A DNA stretch of 64,000 bases from CBDDBH01 sp965225625 (GTDB lineage Bacteria; Pseudomonadota; Gammaproteobacteria; JADZEE01): positions 533,564-597,563 of the forward strand of contig CBDDBH010000034.1 in assembly GCA_965225625.1 (NCBI GenBank), in the 5' to 3' direction. Under the pieces are notes generated by a model, which saw only the letters and a program-made list of their open reading frames with translations, ran no database searches and had not been told where the DNA came from. Shown here piece by piece: positions 54,430-64,000 of the stretch; within the stretch, counting starts at the first letter, position 1, and each line of letters starts with the position of its first letter. The position numbers and the translations under genes are program-made.

Positions 54430-56304
54430 ATGAGTATCGAAGGGTTACGCCAGCGCCTCGGTAAACTTAGCAAGCAACCCAACAGGACGGGCGCGCGGCG
54501 TCGGTTTCTGCAACGTGTGTTGGCCGCCTTTGGCGCGACTGCACTGATGCCTCAGTTGGGTTATGGCGCACAAAAAACGCCGATCACCTCGGCTACGATT
54601 GCTTCCGGGAACCTAGCCTCAATGCGGCCGGACCTGCTTCTATATAACGCCAAGGTCATTACTCTGGATCGCAGTTCGACCATCAGCGAAGCGGTGGCGA
54701 TCCGAGGCTCAAAGATTGTTGCCGTTGGCGAAACTGCGGCTTTGGAGGCGAACACCCCGCCGCAGATCCGCCGTATTAATTTGCAAGGCAATTCGCTGCT
54801 GCCCGGTTTGTTCGACACGCATCCGCATATGGACCGGGAGGGGTTGAAGACCCTCGGCGGTGAGTCACTGGTCGGAGCGAATTCTGTTTCTGCGATTATC
54901 GATCGAGTCGCTCAGGTGGCAAAAAAAGCCAAGCCCGGAGAGTGGATTGTCTTCATGCCCATGGGCAAGCCGCCTTTTGACTATGTGAATGACGCAAAAA
55001 TGCTCAAGGAGGGACGCTTCCCCAATCGCCACGATTTAGACAATGTCGCGCCAGACAACCCGGTTTACATCCGCAGTGTCTGGGGCTGGTGGAGTCGCCC
55101 GCCTTATCCGGCGGTCGCCAACAGCGCCGCACTCAAGCGTGCCGGTATCACCGCTGCCACGCCCGATCCCTACAACATTCAGATCGTACGTGACCGCAAA
55201 GGCAATCCGACGGGCCTTTTTCTGGAAACCAATCGCACCTCGTTGCTCGAGTACACATTGTTCCGCTCACTGCCGCGCTTCACTTACGCGGATCGGTTGG
55301 AGTCGGTGCGCCGCGGGTCGAAAATCTACAGCGCTCTGGGTACTACTTCGGGGTATGAGACGCACGGGCTTACCCCCGCGTTGCTTCGTGCGTATCGCGA
55401 AATCGATGAACAAGGCGAACTGACGGTCCGCATGTCTGCGCCCTTGAGTGTTCCATCCTCGGCGATGAACCACGAACAACTCCGCGAGTTGTTTCACCAG
55501 TGGGCACCATCGGCCGGCGGCCGCGGCACCTCGAGTGGAAATTTTCGCATCTCCGGTATCACGCTGGATCATGGCAACCCGAATGTTGCTGCTCCGATTG
55601 CGCGGGAGTATCCCTACGAACAATGGGCTGGAAAATTCGCGCAAGGAATAACGAATTCAGAATTCGTCGAGATCGGCATCGAAGCGGCAAAGCACAAACT
55701 GCGTTTACACGTTGTGATCGCTACGAATCCGCCTACCCACAGTGTCGATAGTACTTTAGATATGCTCGAACAGATCGACAAGGTAGCGTCCATTCGTGAT
55801 TTGCGCTGTGTTGGCTTCCATTTGACCCGGGTAACGTCACAGCAACTTCGCCGGATCCGTGAGCTTGGTCTGATCATCACACTTACGCCGTCGTTCATCT
55901 ATTCACAGGCGGCTGAACTGCACCTCGTTAAGCTTGGCCAGGATGCGGTGCCTATACGCGAGGTTCTCGACGCCGGTATTCCCGTGGCACTGGGCACGGA
56001 TAACGTACCGCCGCCGATGTTGTTCACTGCCTGGGTGGCACTCGCGCGCTGGGATGAAGTAGGGCAACAGCAACTCGGTGAAAGCCGCCTGAATCGCGAG
56101 GAGGTATTGCGTATCTGCTGCCAGACGCCCCATTACATGAATTGGGAAGAAGATCAGCGCGGCACGGTTGTGGAAGGGATGGCGGCTGAACTCGTCGCGT
56201 TCGATGGTGATCCTTTAACTTGCGATCTTGATCGCTTAGCTCAATTAAAACCGCAATTGAGTATCGTGGACGGTCGGATCGTCCACAACACACTGCAATC
56301 TTAA
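54430..56304 (+). CDS. Amidohydrolase-3 family protein (YtcJ-like), Tat-exported
   Basis: 624 residues. RRRFLQRVLAAFGATALMP is a twin-arginine signal about 23 residues in, so a folded metalloprotein may be exported. LLPGLFDTHPHMDREGL has HxH, with DxxHxH spacing slightly changed. Later His candidates are ITLDHG, LHVVIATNPP and FHLTR. GTDNVPP supplies the metal-Asp, and GTVVEGMAAELVAFDGDPL the C-terminal return of the composite domain. AAGGAG precedes the ATG. It could hydrolyse an amide or ester in the periplasm; the receptor gene downstream may import the substrate or product. Confidence 0.87.
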   Translation: MSIEGLRQRLGKLSKQPNRTGARRRFLQRVLAAFGATALMPQLGYGAQKTPITSATIASGNLASMRPDLLLYNAKVITLDRSSTISEAVAIRGSKIVAVGETAALEANTPPQIRRINLQGNSLLPGLFDTHPHMDREGLKTLGGESLVGANSVSAIIDRVAQVAKKAKPGEWIVFMPMGKPPFDYVNDAKMLKEGRFPNRHDLDNVAPDNPVYIRSVWGWWSRPPYPAVANSAALKRAGITAATPDPYNIQIVRDRKGNPTGLFLETNRTSLLEYTLFRSLPRFTYADRLESVRRGSKIYSALGTTSGYETHGLTPALLRAYREIDEQGELTVRMSAPLSVPSSAMNHEQLRELFHQWAPSAGGRGTSSGNFRISGITLDHGNPNVAAPIAREYPYEQWAGKFAQGITNSEFVEIGIEAAKHKLRLHVVIATNPPTHSVDSTLDMLEQIDKVASIRDLRCVGFHLTRVTSQQLRRIRELGLIITLTPSFIYSQAAELHLVKLGQDAVPIREVLDAGIPVALGTDNVPPPMLFTAWVALARWDEVGQQQLGESRLNREEVLRICCQTPHYMNWEEDQRGTVVEGMAAELVAFDGDPLTCDLDRLAQLKPQLSIVDGRIVHNTLQS

Positions 56305-56484
56305 CGCGTCTGGCATTCGTGCAAATTCTAGAAATTGGATCTTAGGTTTTGTTTAAGGACAAATAATTTAAGCTTGAGTGAAGTAGAGCTGATTTCCATG
56401 CATATGGAGTGCAAGCGCGGCAGAAATGTCTAATTAGTTGTGAATTAGCAACAAAGTGCGGTTTCCTCCACCCGCAACCTGGTT

Positions 56485-56490
56485 TATAAT
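56485..56490 (+). promoter_or_regulatory. Possible -10 box of the second receptor gene
   Basis: TATAAT lies 42 bases before the start codon. I see only a weak -35 region (TTCCTC-like) at the usual distance. The 200-base gap before it is AT-rich and holds no gene. Confidence 0.3.
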
Positions 56491-56532
56491 TCCGCCGATA
56501 GTTTTATGACGCCATTCTTGGGGAGGCAGTCT

Positions 56533-59008
56533 ATGTATCAGTCATTAAATCGATCGAGCAACCGGCTTAAAAGTTTACCCACGATTTTCGCAGGGCTGGC
56601 AGGTCTGCTAACGGTGGCCGCCGTCCAGGCGCAAGCTGTCATTGAGGAAGTCATCGTAACGGCGACCAAACGTGGCGCGGTGTCGGTTCAGGACCTCGCG
56701 GGCGGCATCCAGGCCATCGGCGGCGACACCATCGACGACTATGATTTCCGCAGTGTCGAAGAGTTCGCACGCTTGTCGCCCTCTTTAAACTTTGCCACCC
56801 AAGGGCGCGGCGACAGTCAACTCGTCATTCGCGGCATTTCGTCGCCCGGCTCATCAACGGTCGGTTTATATTACGACGAAGCGGTCATCACCGGTGCCAA
56901 CTTCCAGGACGGCGGTGGACGCACTCCGGATATCGGCGCCTACGACGTCGAACGCATCGAGATCCTCAAAGGCCCGCAAGGCACGTTATTCGGCGCCAGT
57001 TCCATGAGCGGCACGGTGCGCATCATCACCAACAAACCTGATGCGAGCGAGATGGACTTCAACGCAACAGTCTCGGGCCTGACCATCGAGCACGGCGGTG
57101 AGGGCTACCACGCCAGCGGCATGGTCAATATTCCCATCATCAAAGACGTACTCGCCGTGCGCGCCGTGGGCTGGCAGGAGGATGAGGACGGTTACATCGA
57201 TCAGTTCTTCGGCTTTCACCGCGTCGGCGCAGCGACCTCGCCGGGTTTCGAGAAAGACGTCAATTCAATCGAGAAGACCGGCGGCCGGGTTGCTTTTCGC
57301 TGGACCCCGAACGATCGCATAACCGTTGACGCGTTCGGCCTCGCTCAGGACACGGATATCGGTGGGCGGGACGGGTTCTTTCCGGAGCCGGCATCCGTGC
57401 TGTTGCCGATCACGCCGGTGATCGGCATACCCGTTGTCGAACCGGCCTTGCAGGGCGGATCCGGTGACCTCACAGTCACCGGGGCGTCGTTGGAGCCCTG
57501 GAAGGACGAACTCCGCCTGTACGGCGCGACCATCGATGTCGATGTCGGTTTCGGTACGGTGACGGGCGCCGCGCACTATTTCGATCGCCAACTCGTCGCT
57601 GAAGCGGACACCACGGGTACGTGTTTCACGTTCGGACTCGGGCCCGAAGCCAATCTTTTCTTCGGTGCTCCCCCGGCATTTGGAGTCGGCGAAGCGCCGT
57701 GCTGGATCTCCTTCCCGCAGGATCGTTCCATACTGTCGTCCGAGATCCGCTTCGCCTCCGACCTGGACGGACCGCTGAACTTCGTCGCTGGCTGGTATTA
57801 CCAGGAGGAGTTCACCTATAGCAAAGTGAATGTCATTCTTGCCGATCCAATCACCGGTGTGGCGACGTGCCGGACGCGCGCCGAGTGTCTGGCCAACCAG
57901 GACCCGGTGCTGGTTTTTTCCCGTGAAAACGAGATCGATCTGGATTTCTTCCGGATCTTCGGCCATGCCGACTGGGAGATTACCGACCAGATCACCATCG
58001 GCGGCGGTGTTGCCTATTATGAATCCGATCAGCGGACCCGGGAGTTCGGGACCCAGAACTTCCAGGGTTCAACGCCCTTTACGATACCGCCGGCATACGG
58101 CGGGTCGTTCCAGACCGAAGCCATCCTGCAGAACGACCAGAAGATTAGCCAAGACGAGATAACCTTCGACGCGGTGGGATCCTGGGCGCGCAATGAGGAT
58201 CAGTTGTTTTACTTTCGCGCCGCGACCGGCTTTCGTCCGGGCAGCGTCAATCCGCCCGGTCTCGGTGCAGGGATTACCGGCATCTTCATTCCGCCGGGCT
58301 TCGATCCCGATACCGTGATCAGCTACGAAGGCGGCGCCAAGACCACGTGGTATGACGGTCGGCTGACCTTCAACGTGGCCTATTTCCACATGGACTGGAC
58401 CGATATCCACGTGCCCGGTGAAGATCCGACCGGCGGCACCGAGTTTATCGCTAACGCCGGGGAGGCCGGCATTGACGGCGTCGAACTGGAGATCTTTGCC
58501 CGTCCGACCGAACAATGGTTTATGACGTTCGGCGCCACCTGGATGAACGCTGAGTTGAGCAAAGATCAAACTGTCGAGGACGTGACGGGCGGACAGAGCG
58601 CGGCGGACCTTATCGCCGCCGGGAATCCTGTGCCGCCGCTGGGTTTTGAGGGCGACAAAATTCCGAAAGCTCCGGAATGGGCGTTTTCGGGTAGTAGTTG
58701 AATATAACGTTCCGTTTGCGCTGCTCTCCAACGTGGACACGTTTCTGCGTACGACGTTCTCCTACACGGACAGCTCAACGACACTTTTCAACGACGATTT
58801 TCGGGGTAATTCACCGATCGGCGACTATTTCCTGATGGATATCAGCGCGAGTTTCGTCTACGAGAATTGGGAACTGACGGTGTTCGGCAGGAACATTACC
58901 GATGAACGCGCAGTTACGGACATCGACTCCCAGCCCGATGGTCCGGATGTATTTACGGTGCGGCCGCGTACGTTCGGAATCCAGTTAAGCTGGGACTACG
59001 GCCAGTAA
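56533..59008 (+). pseudogene. TonB-dependent receptor, frameshifted near its end
   Basis: The ATG at 56533 has GGGGAGG upstream. A signal peptide (ending VQAQA) and TonB box EEVIVTATKR (residues about 38-47) are followed by a plug with VERIEILKGPQGTLFGASSMSG and a barrel. The unbroken frame stops at 58701, in the middle of the barrel after PKAPEWAFSG. The next strands, VEYNVPFALLSNVDTFLRTTF and on to the end LSWDYGQ at 59008, lie one frame on, so one extra base near 58690-58695 separates an intact 825-residue receptor from this one. The segment before the break is uncorrupted. A terminator follows the stop. Confidence 0.9.
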
Positions 59009-59022
59009 TATAGGGTCCAGAA

Positions 59023-59058
59023 AGCGGCGCGTTCCTGTCGGGGCGCGCCGCTTTTTTT
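59023..59058 (+). terminator. Rho-independent terminator after the second receptor
   Basis: A 9-bp stem AGCGGCGCG/CGCGCCGCT with an 11-base loop and seven T residues behind it, 15 bases after the receptor stop. Confidence 0.9.
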
Positions 59059-59076
59059 GTTCGATGGAACTTTTGT

Positions 59077-59454
59077 ATGGCTGAACAATTGATAATTGCG
59101 GTATCGGCATTGTCTGAAGACATCGTCACAGGGTTCGTCGAAGGTCTACGCGGTGGCGTGATCCGTCCGGGTGATGCCGATTATGATTCTGCTCGCGCGG
59201 TCTGGAATGGCTGGGTAGACAAACGGCCTGGCCTAATCGTGCGCTGCTCGGGCGCTGCCGATGTGATCAGTTGTGTGAATTTCGGCAGAGACCGGGGTCT
59301 GCGTGTGGCGGTGCGTGGCGGCAGTCACGGTGTGCATGGACCGGCTGTCTGCGATGAAGGTCTGGTTATCGATCTATCGACGATGCGCGGGGTACAAGTC
59401 GATCCGGAAAGGCGTATTGCCCATGTGCAGGGCGGCGCCCTGCGGAGCGGCGCG
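59077..59454 (+). pseudogene. Truncated second copy of the FAD-linked oxidase
   Basis: The first 125 or so residues match the oxidase at 49660-51072 almost throughout: RGGVIRPGDADYDSARAVWNGW, RGGSHGVHGPAVCDEGLVIDL, RIAHVQGGAL. Homology stops at about 59441-59454, inside the FAD domain, where unrelated GC-richer sequence begins; the frame is open to 59670 only by chance through the start of the next gene. It cannot be functional. The 49660 gene is the intact paralogue. Confidence 0.8.
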
Positions 59455-59749
59455 ATGCGAGCGCTCAAATTCCTGGTCATCGCCATGGCCGTCCTGATCG
59501 TCGCCGGTCTGGCGCTGGTCGCCTATGGCATCGTCAAACGGGTCGGCGACTCGGCCACGGGGGGCGGCTTCGTCCTTCGGCGATACCGACCTTGCCCTGC
59601 CGCCGGGCGCCCGGGTGGTCGACGTGGTGGCGGGCGACGGCCGCCTGGTGCTGCGGATCGAGGCCGTTAACGGCCGGCAATGGCTGTACCTGCTGGACCC
59701 GTCGTCCGGGGCGTTACTCGGCACCATCGCGCTCACGTCGGCGCCATGA
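59455..59749 (+). pseudogene. DUF6476-like single-span protein, frameshifted
   Basis: Starts with MRALKFLVIAMAVLIVAGLALVAYG, one membrane helix, and after one extra base near 59560-59570 continues as FGDTDLALPPGARVVDVVAGDGRL, then QWLYLLDPSSGALLGTI and stop at 59749. This pattern is that of small DUF6476 proteins found mainly in alphaproteobacteria. GC content is visibly higher than in the genes before. The protein would have about 97 residues. Family assignment is from memory of the pattern and unverified. Confidence 0.55.
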
Positions 59750-59804
59750 CGCTAGTGTGGGCGACCCCGTGGGCCGGAACCGATTCCACTTGAGCGGAAA
59801 CAAT

Positions 59805-60608
59805 CTAGCTCACGCGGACCTCGGCTTGGCCGAGTCCGTCGATGACCGTGGCCATCTCGTCGCCCGGATTCAGCCATTTGGTGGCCACGATGCTGCCGGT
59901 CAGCACGATGTCGCCGGCCTTGAGCATTTGGCCGCGCCCGGCCAGGTTGTTGGCCAGCCAGGCCAGCGCCTGCAACGGATGGCCCAGGGCGTCGCCGCCG
60001 ATGCCCTGGCCCACGATCTCGCCGTTGATGATCATGCGTCCGGCGAGCGTGGCGAGGTCGAGACCGCGCCAGTCTGCTACCGGCGAGCCCAGGACGCAGC
60101 CGGCGTTCATCGCATTGTCGGCGATGAGTAGGCCCGCGTCGACCTTGGCGACGTCGGCCTCGGCGTTGCGGGTGTCGACGATTTCGATCGCCGCCATGCA
60201 GGTCGCGACCGCGTCGCCGACCGACTGGCGATCGTAAGGCGCGTCCTCGGCGGTCAGGTCGCGGGCCATGGCTACCGCGATCTCGGATTCGACGCCGAGG
60301 CTGGCGAAATCGGCGTGGGCGAGCGTGGCCGTTTCGTGGTGGGTTCGGTTGGCCAGGATGGCGCCGGCGCACGGCTGGTCGATGCCGACCAGCCGCTGCA
60401 TCAGCGGCGAGGTCAGCGCGATTTTCCAACCGACCAGTGGTCCGTGGCCGTCGGCAAGGTGATGTTCGTGCAGCCGGTCCTGTATCGCGTAGGCTTCGTC
60501 GATGCTGCGTGGGCGCAAGGCCTCGGGCAGGCGGGTGAGGTCTCGCCTGGCCCGGCGTTCTTCCTACATTCGGCGCGCGGCCCGATCGATGCGATTGTCG
60601 TCAGTCAT
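59805..60608 (-). pseudogene. 2-keto-4-pentenoate hydratase-like, with an amber codon near the start
   Basis: The frame RPRSIDEAYAIQDRLHEHHL to the end is a fumarylacetoacetase/hydratase-family protein: GWKIALTSPLMQ, ESEIAVAMARDL, and GHPLQALAWLANNLAGRGQMLKAGDIVLTGS. Family members start about 30 residues earlier. Upstream in frame are the ATG at 60608 and MTDDNRIDRAARRM, then TAG at 60564-60566, then EERRARRDLTRLPEAL, so the TAG replaces what is likely CAG. Either the gene is nonsense-mutated or a base is wrong. Reactions of the family act on catechol-cleavage products. Confidence 0.65.
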
Positions 60609-60642
60609 GTTCGGCCTCAATTGTTTGCGTCGAGTCGGCGCC

Positions 60643-61132
60643 CTAAGCCGGTCCGACCTCGACGTTGAACCGGTACGGCGAGTCTGCCGGCGACGACTTC
60701 GTTGTCGCCGGTGTCGAGCGGCGCCACGTCCCGCGGCGTACCGCCACCGATCGTGATCCGATTGACCGTGGTTCCCCGGCGACTGCCGCGGTCTCGCACA
60801 ATGACCCCACTGCCGCCGAGATCGATGAGGAAATGATTGATCGACACCATTTCGCCGGTGTCATCCTCGAGCTCCAGCTCGTTGCAGGCCAACAGCCGCG
60901 CTTCCTCGCTCACCGGTTTGCAACCGACGCGGAATTGGAAGCCGGCCAACACGATGCCGTCCTCGGGAAGCGATTTCCTGGTCTCGGATGTCAGCGGTAT
61001 GACCCGTACCTGGCCGAGGCGGGACGATTGGGGCTCGGGCGCCAGTATCCTCGAGTGATCGTCCCACGATCGCAGATTTGTAACACCGATGATAGCCCAG
61101 CCCCGCGCGCAGCACCACGCAGCCGCCGACAC
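60643..61132 (-). pseudogene. FHA-domain protein, broken at its 3' end
   Basis: The frame contains VIVRDRGSRRGTTVN, the core of an FHA phosphothreonine-binding domain, after a strand HFLIDLGGSG. The frame leaves that domain near 60685 and ends at 60617; one frame on, DSPYRFNVEVGPA with a TAG at 60643-60645 would be the proper end. The N-terminus is not clear and may be cut by the junction near 61.13 kb. It overlaps no intact gene. Confidence 0.45.
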
Positions 61133-61212
61133 CTTGCCTATCCGTTGAATCCATCCAACAACCGGACAGGCCTCGTGCGCTCGACGCCGGAAAACCGTTG
61201 CGCGCGCGGCCG

Positions 61213-61308
61213 TTATCGGAGGACGGCACCCGTTCCGAGCACGATTTCCTGTGCCGCTGCGTCGAGGACGCGATCAAGGCCGGCGCCGGCACCATCAACA
61301 AAGGATAG
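61213..61308 (+). pseudogene. leuA: Fragment of leuA (2-isopropylmalate synthase)
   Basis: A short open stretch with LSEDGTRSEHDFLCRCVEDA and then IKAGAGTIN, the conserved core of LeuA (usually followed by IPDTVGY), but what follows is KG and a stop. Only about 30 residues survive, and the break is next to the likely end of a Tn3-type element. It is high in GC like its left neighbours. Confidence 0.5.
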
Positions 61309-61314
61309 GAAAAT

Positions 61315-61353
61315 GGGGTTCTTGGCCCAAACCGCCGAAAATCTGCACTAGTG
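61315..61353 (+). repeat. Possible left inverted repeat of a Tn3-type element
   Basis: Starts GGGG and has CCGAAAATCTGCACTAG at the far side, similar to the conserved GGGG...ACGAAAACTCACGTTAAG pattern of Tn3-family ends. It is 60 bases before the transposase frame and next to the broken leuA piece. The opposite end lies outside the window. Confidence 0.45.
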
Positions 61354-61411
61354 TAAGGCGGCCGATTACCGACAGTATCACCTATGATAGTAGCTTTTTG
61401 AGGCAACTGTC

Positions 61412-63998
61412 ATGTCGGATCCCATTGATAATAATGGAGATCTTTTTCTACCGCAAAGTGATCGCCTACAGATTCTCTCGTCTGAGGAGTACGAACTGCT
61501 CTGGGGTGTACCGCGATTTTCGCAGTACGACCGGGACCTGTTTTTCACTTTAGCGGCGCCGGAACGACACGCGTTGGCACGCCTCAGAACGGTACGCACG
61601 AAGGCCCACTTCTTGCTGCAGCTCGGGTACTTTCGTGCCCGGCAGCGGTTTTTCCGAGTTGAGGTGCAGAGCGTCCACGACGATATCGAGTACATCAGCC
61701 GCTGCTATCTGGACAACGCCATCGTTGCTGACATCAACGTTTCGGATCACACTCGCAAACGCCATGTGGCACTCATTATCAAGCTGTTCCGCTACCGGCT
61801 TTGCGAGAAGACCGAGCGGCTGCGGCTTGAAGAACGAGCGGTGGCCGCGGCTCGGATTTCAAGCCGACCGGTTTACGTCCTGCGCGATCTGGTTGATCAC
61901 ATGCGCCAGACGCGGATTGTTCTGCCCGGTTACACGTATCTGCAGGATCTCGTTCGGCGGGCGCTCACCTTTGAGCGCCCGCCGCATATCGGGTGCTCTG
62001 AGTGAGTTGATAAGCGATGACGATACGCAACTGCTGGCCCGCCTGCTCAAGGACAATAAGGGCTTGCACGCCATCACATCGATTAAGCACCAGCCGCGGG
62101 ATTTCAGTCACAAACAACTTCTGGCCGAGATTCAGCGAGGGCAGCAGATTCGGGATTTGTTTGCGGTTGCCAGGCGCGTAATCGATGCAGCCGGTCTGTC
62201 GACCCAGAGCGTGCGTTACTACGCTTCATTGGTCGACTACTACACCGTCTACAAGCTCAAGCGCATGAGCACGGAGATGGTGCATCTTTATCTGCTGTGC
62301 TTTATCCACGATCGCTATCAGCGGTTGAACGATAATTTGTTGAGCGCTTTTTGTGCGTTGGTCTCTCGTTACGCTGACGAAGCCACAGCCGCCGCCAAAG
62401 AAGCCGTTTATCGGCATCGGGTTGAAGCGAACGACGACCTCACGCAGGGCGCCAAAATACTCAAGCTCTTTCTGGACTCGAGTATTCCCGACGAGACGCC
62501 ATTTGCCGAGGTGAGACAGCGTGCCAACGGGATGTTGCCATCCGATCGCCTGGCGCGTTTGTGCCAGCATCTTGTCGACGATGCCGGGCTCGATGAGCTT
62601 GCCTATGAGTGGCAGGCCATTGATCGTGTGATGGCCAAAGCAAAGCGCAACATTCGACCGCTGCTGCGTTCGATCGTGCTCGAAGGAACCCCGGCGAACG
62701 GCATATTATTGAAGGCTTTCCACACAATGTCGCAAGCGTTTCGGGATGGCCTGCAGTTGCCGCTGTCGGATCTTCCAACGACGCTTATCCCGCAACGATC
62801 AGCCCGCTATCTGGTGGGCGCCGATGGCACGCTCATCCGCGATCGCTACGAGTTCGTGTTGTACCGGCAGCTGCGAGAGCGCCTCGAAGCCGGCGATCTC
62901 TATTGTCCGGACAGCGCACGCTACCGCAGTTTCGAGGATGACCTCGTTGATGAGCATACCTACGGGCAGCGCCACACGCTACTGCCGCAGCTGGGTCTGG
63001 TGAACGCTGAAACACCGATACGACAACGGCTCGAGGCACTGAGATCCGAACTCGATGAGCGGCTTGATCACGTCAACCAGAGCATTCGAAACAGCGACAA
63101 TGCGTTCGTGCGCTGGCGTCAGGGAAAAGCGATATGGGACCACAGCCGACACACTCAGGAGTCGCTGCGTCATGAACCTTTCTTCGACACGATCGAACGC
63201 ACCGACATCGATAATCTGTTGCTGTACGTGGATCGGCGAACCGACTTTATGGCAGCCTTTGAGCATGTTCTCGGCCGTTACCAGCGCGGCAAGGCGGCAA
63301 AGCCCATCACGGTCGCCTGTCTGATGGCATACGCCACCAACATCGGCCTGGGCCGCATGGCAGAGATTTCCAACCTCACTTATCAGCAGCTCTCTACCAC
63401 CGCCGCTAATTTTATCCGTCTTGAGACACTGTGCGAGGCGAACGAGCGCATTGCCAACGCGACTGCAAGACTCCCCATATTCCGCCATTTTGATATCGGT
63501 GAAGCGGTACATTCTAGCAGCGACGGACAGAAGTTCGAGGCGGCTATTCCGACCATCAATGCACGCCACTCGGCCAAGTATTTTGGTCTTAAGAAAGGCG
63601 TGGTAGCTTACACCTTGCTGGCCAGCCATGTGCCCCTGAACGCGAGGATCATCGGCGCCAACGAGCACGAAAGTCATTATGTTTTCGACGTCTTGTTCAA
63701 CAACGCTACCGACATCCTGCCGGATATCCATTCCACCGATACGCACGGCACCAACCAGGTGAACTTCGCCCTGTTGCATCTTTTCGGCTACCGCTTTGCA
63801 CCCCGGTATCGGGACTTTCGCCGCAAGATCGAGTCAGGCCTCTATAGTTTCAAACACCCCAATCAGTACCGTGGTTGTCCGCTCAAGCCGGTACGCAAAA
63901 TCAAGGAAAATCTGATCATCGCGGAGTGGCCGAACATTGAGCGTGTTCTGTTGTCGCTGGCATTGAAAACGACCACACAAAGCGTCATCGTTTCAAAA
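61412..63998 (+). pseudogene. tnpA: Tn3-family transposase (runs off the window), frameshifted
   Basis: RLQILSSEEYELLWGVPRFSQYDRDLFF is the N-terminal domain of Tn3 transposases. The frame ends at 62005, but one extra base near 61975-61980 would continue it through ISGALSELISDDDTQLLARLL and on to the window edge. The catalytic part shows SSSDGQKFEAAIPTINARHSAKYFG and HSTDTHGTNQVNFALLHLFGYRFAPRYRDF, as in Tn3-type DDE enzymes. About 860 residues are inside and the end is missing. It may carry a larger transposon whose passenger genes lie to the right. Confidence 0.85.
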
Positions 63999-64000
63999 CT

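Noticed and set aside
56400..56480. Short dyads (CTAATT..AATTAG, TGCATATGGAGTGCA) before the second receptor gene
   Set aside because: Arms are six bases or less in AT-rich sequence, as expected by chance.
59752..60429. 225-residue minus-strand frame starting MENRADLAADA
   Set aside because: It is a high-GC shadow of the hydratase gene with RRR/GGG composition and no motif.
60665..61351. 228-residue plus-strand frame opposite the FHA gene
   Set aside because: It has no domain motif, lies opposite the FHA strand, and runs across the leuA fragment in the wrong frame.

Overview
The window looks like a chromosomal segment of a heterotrophic, aerobic Gram-negative bacterium, most likely a gammaproteobacterium. 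It carries two TonB-dependent receptors, a two-partner secretion locus, a three-subunit proton-translocating transhydrogenase (pntAa/pntAb/pntB), a Rieske ring-hydroxylating dioxygenase, several flavin and molybdenum oxidoreductases and many metallohydrolases. I see no tRNA, rRNA or CRISPR array. The affiliation is inferred from gene families only.

Layout. 1-5.0 kb: end of a cytochrome c, an MFS transporter, an ABC exporter pair and a MetE-like protein. 5.1-9.3 kb: a TonB-dependent receptor whose start codon lies just downstream of a run of 21 G, divergent from a tandem HAD-like protein. 9.4-12.0 kb: FAD-linked oxidase and acyl-CoA dehydrogenase, translationally coupled. 12.1-22.9 kb: a two-partner secretion locus, with a transporter gene split by an IS1182-like element, a FecR-like gene and a 2076-residue exoprotein carrying 23 FG-GAP-like repeats. 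23-29.4 kb: a four-gene operon of asparaginase-like protein, SDR, HyuA and HyuB. 29.5-32.5 kb: pnt genes. 32.7-41.2 kb: a catabolic block (LLM flavin monooxygenase, M20 peptidase-like protein, Rieske dioxygenase alpha and beta, enolase-superfamily protein, VOC protein, xanthine-dehydrogenase-type molybdenum subunit). 41.4-46.5 kb: minus-strand genes (methyltransferase, S9 peptidase, VOC, 2OG-Fe oxygenase, maleate-isomerase-like). 46.7-53.0 kb: amidohydrolase, two-subunit ThDP decarboxylase, FAD oxidase, O-methyltransferase and a second MetE-like protein. 53-59 kb: cyclophilin fused to calcium-binding type-3 repeats, an amidohydrolase-3 and a second TonB-dependent receptor.

From about 59.45 kb the character changes. 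A second copy of the FAD oxidase stops abruptly and continues into visibly GC-richer DNA made of damaged genes and gene fragments (DUF6476-like, a 2-keto-4-pentenoate hydratase with an amber codon, an FHA-domain gene, a piece of leuA). This is followed by a Tn3-family transposase gene that runs off the end of the window. It is either a transfer scar or an assembly chimera.

Two window-wide patterns stand out. First, frameshifts cluster at 7.9, 14.0-16.0 and 58.7-62 kb, and almost all are single-base gains, often in short G or C runs; sequencing error must be excluded before any of these genes is called dead. Second, small inverted-repeat elements (31.19, 37.04 and 41.19 kb) lie exactly at the 3' ends of genes and supply their stop codons. 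The most interesting biology is the repeat-array exoprotein with its FecR partner, the poly-G tract before the receptor gene, and the hydantoinase-type operon with two enzymes whose catalytic residues look replaced.
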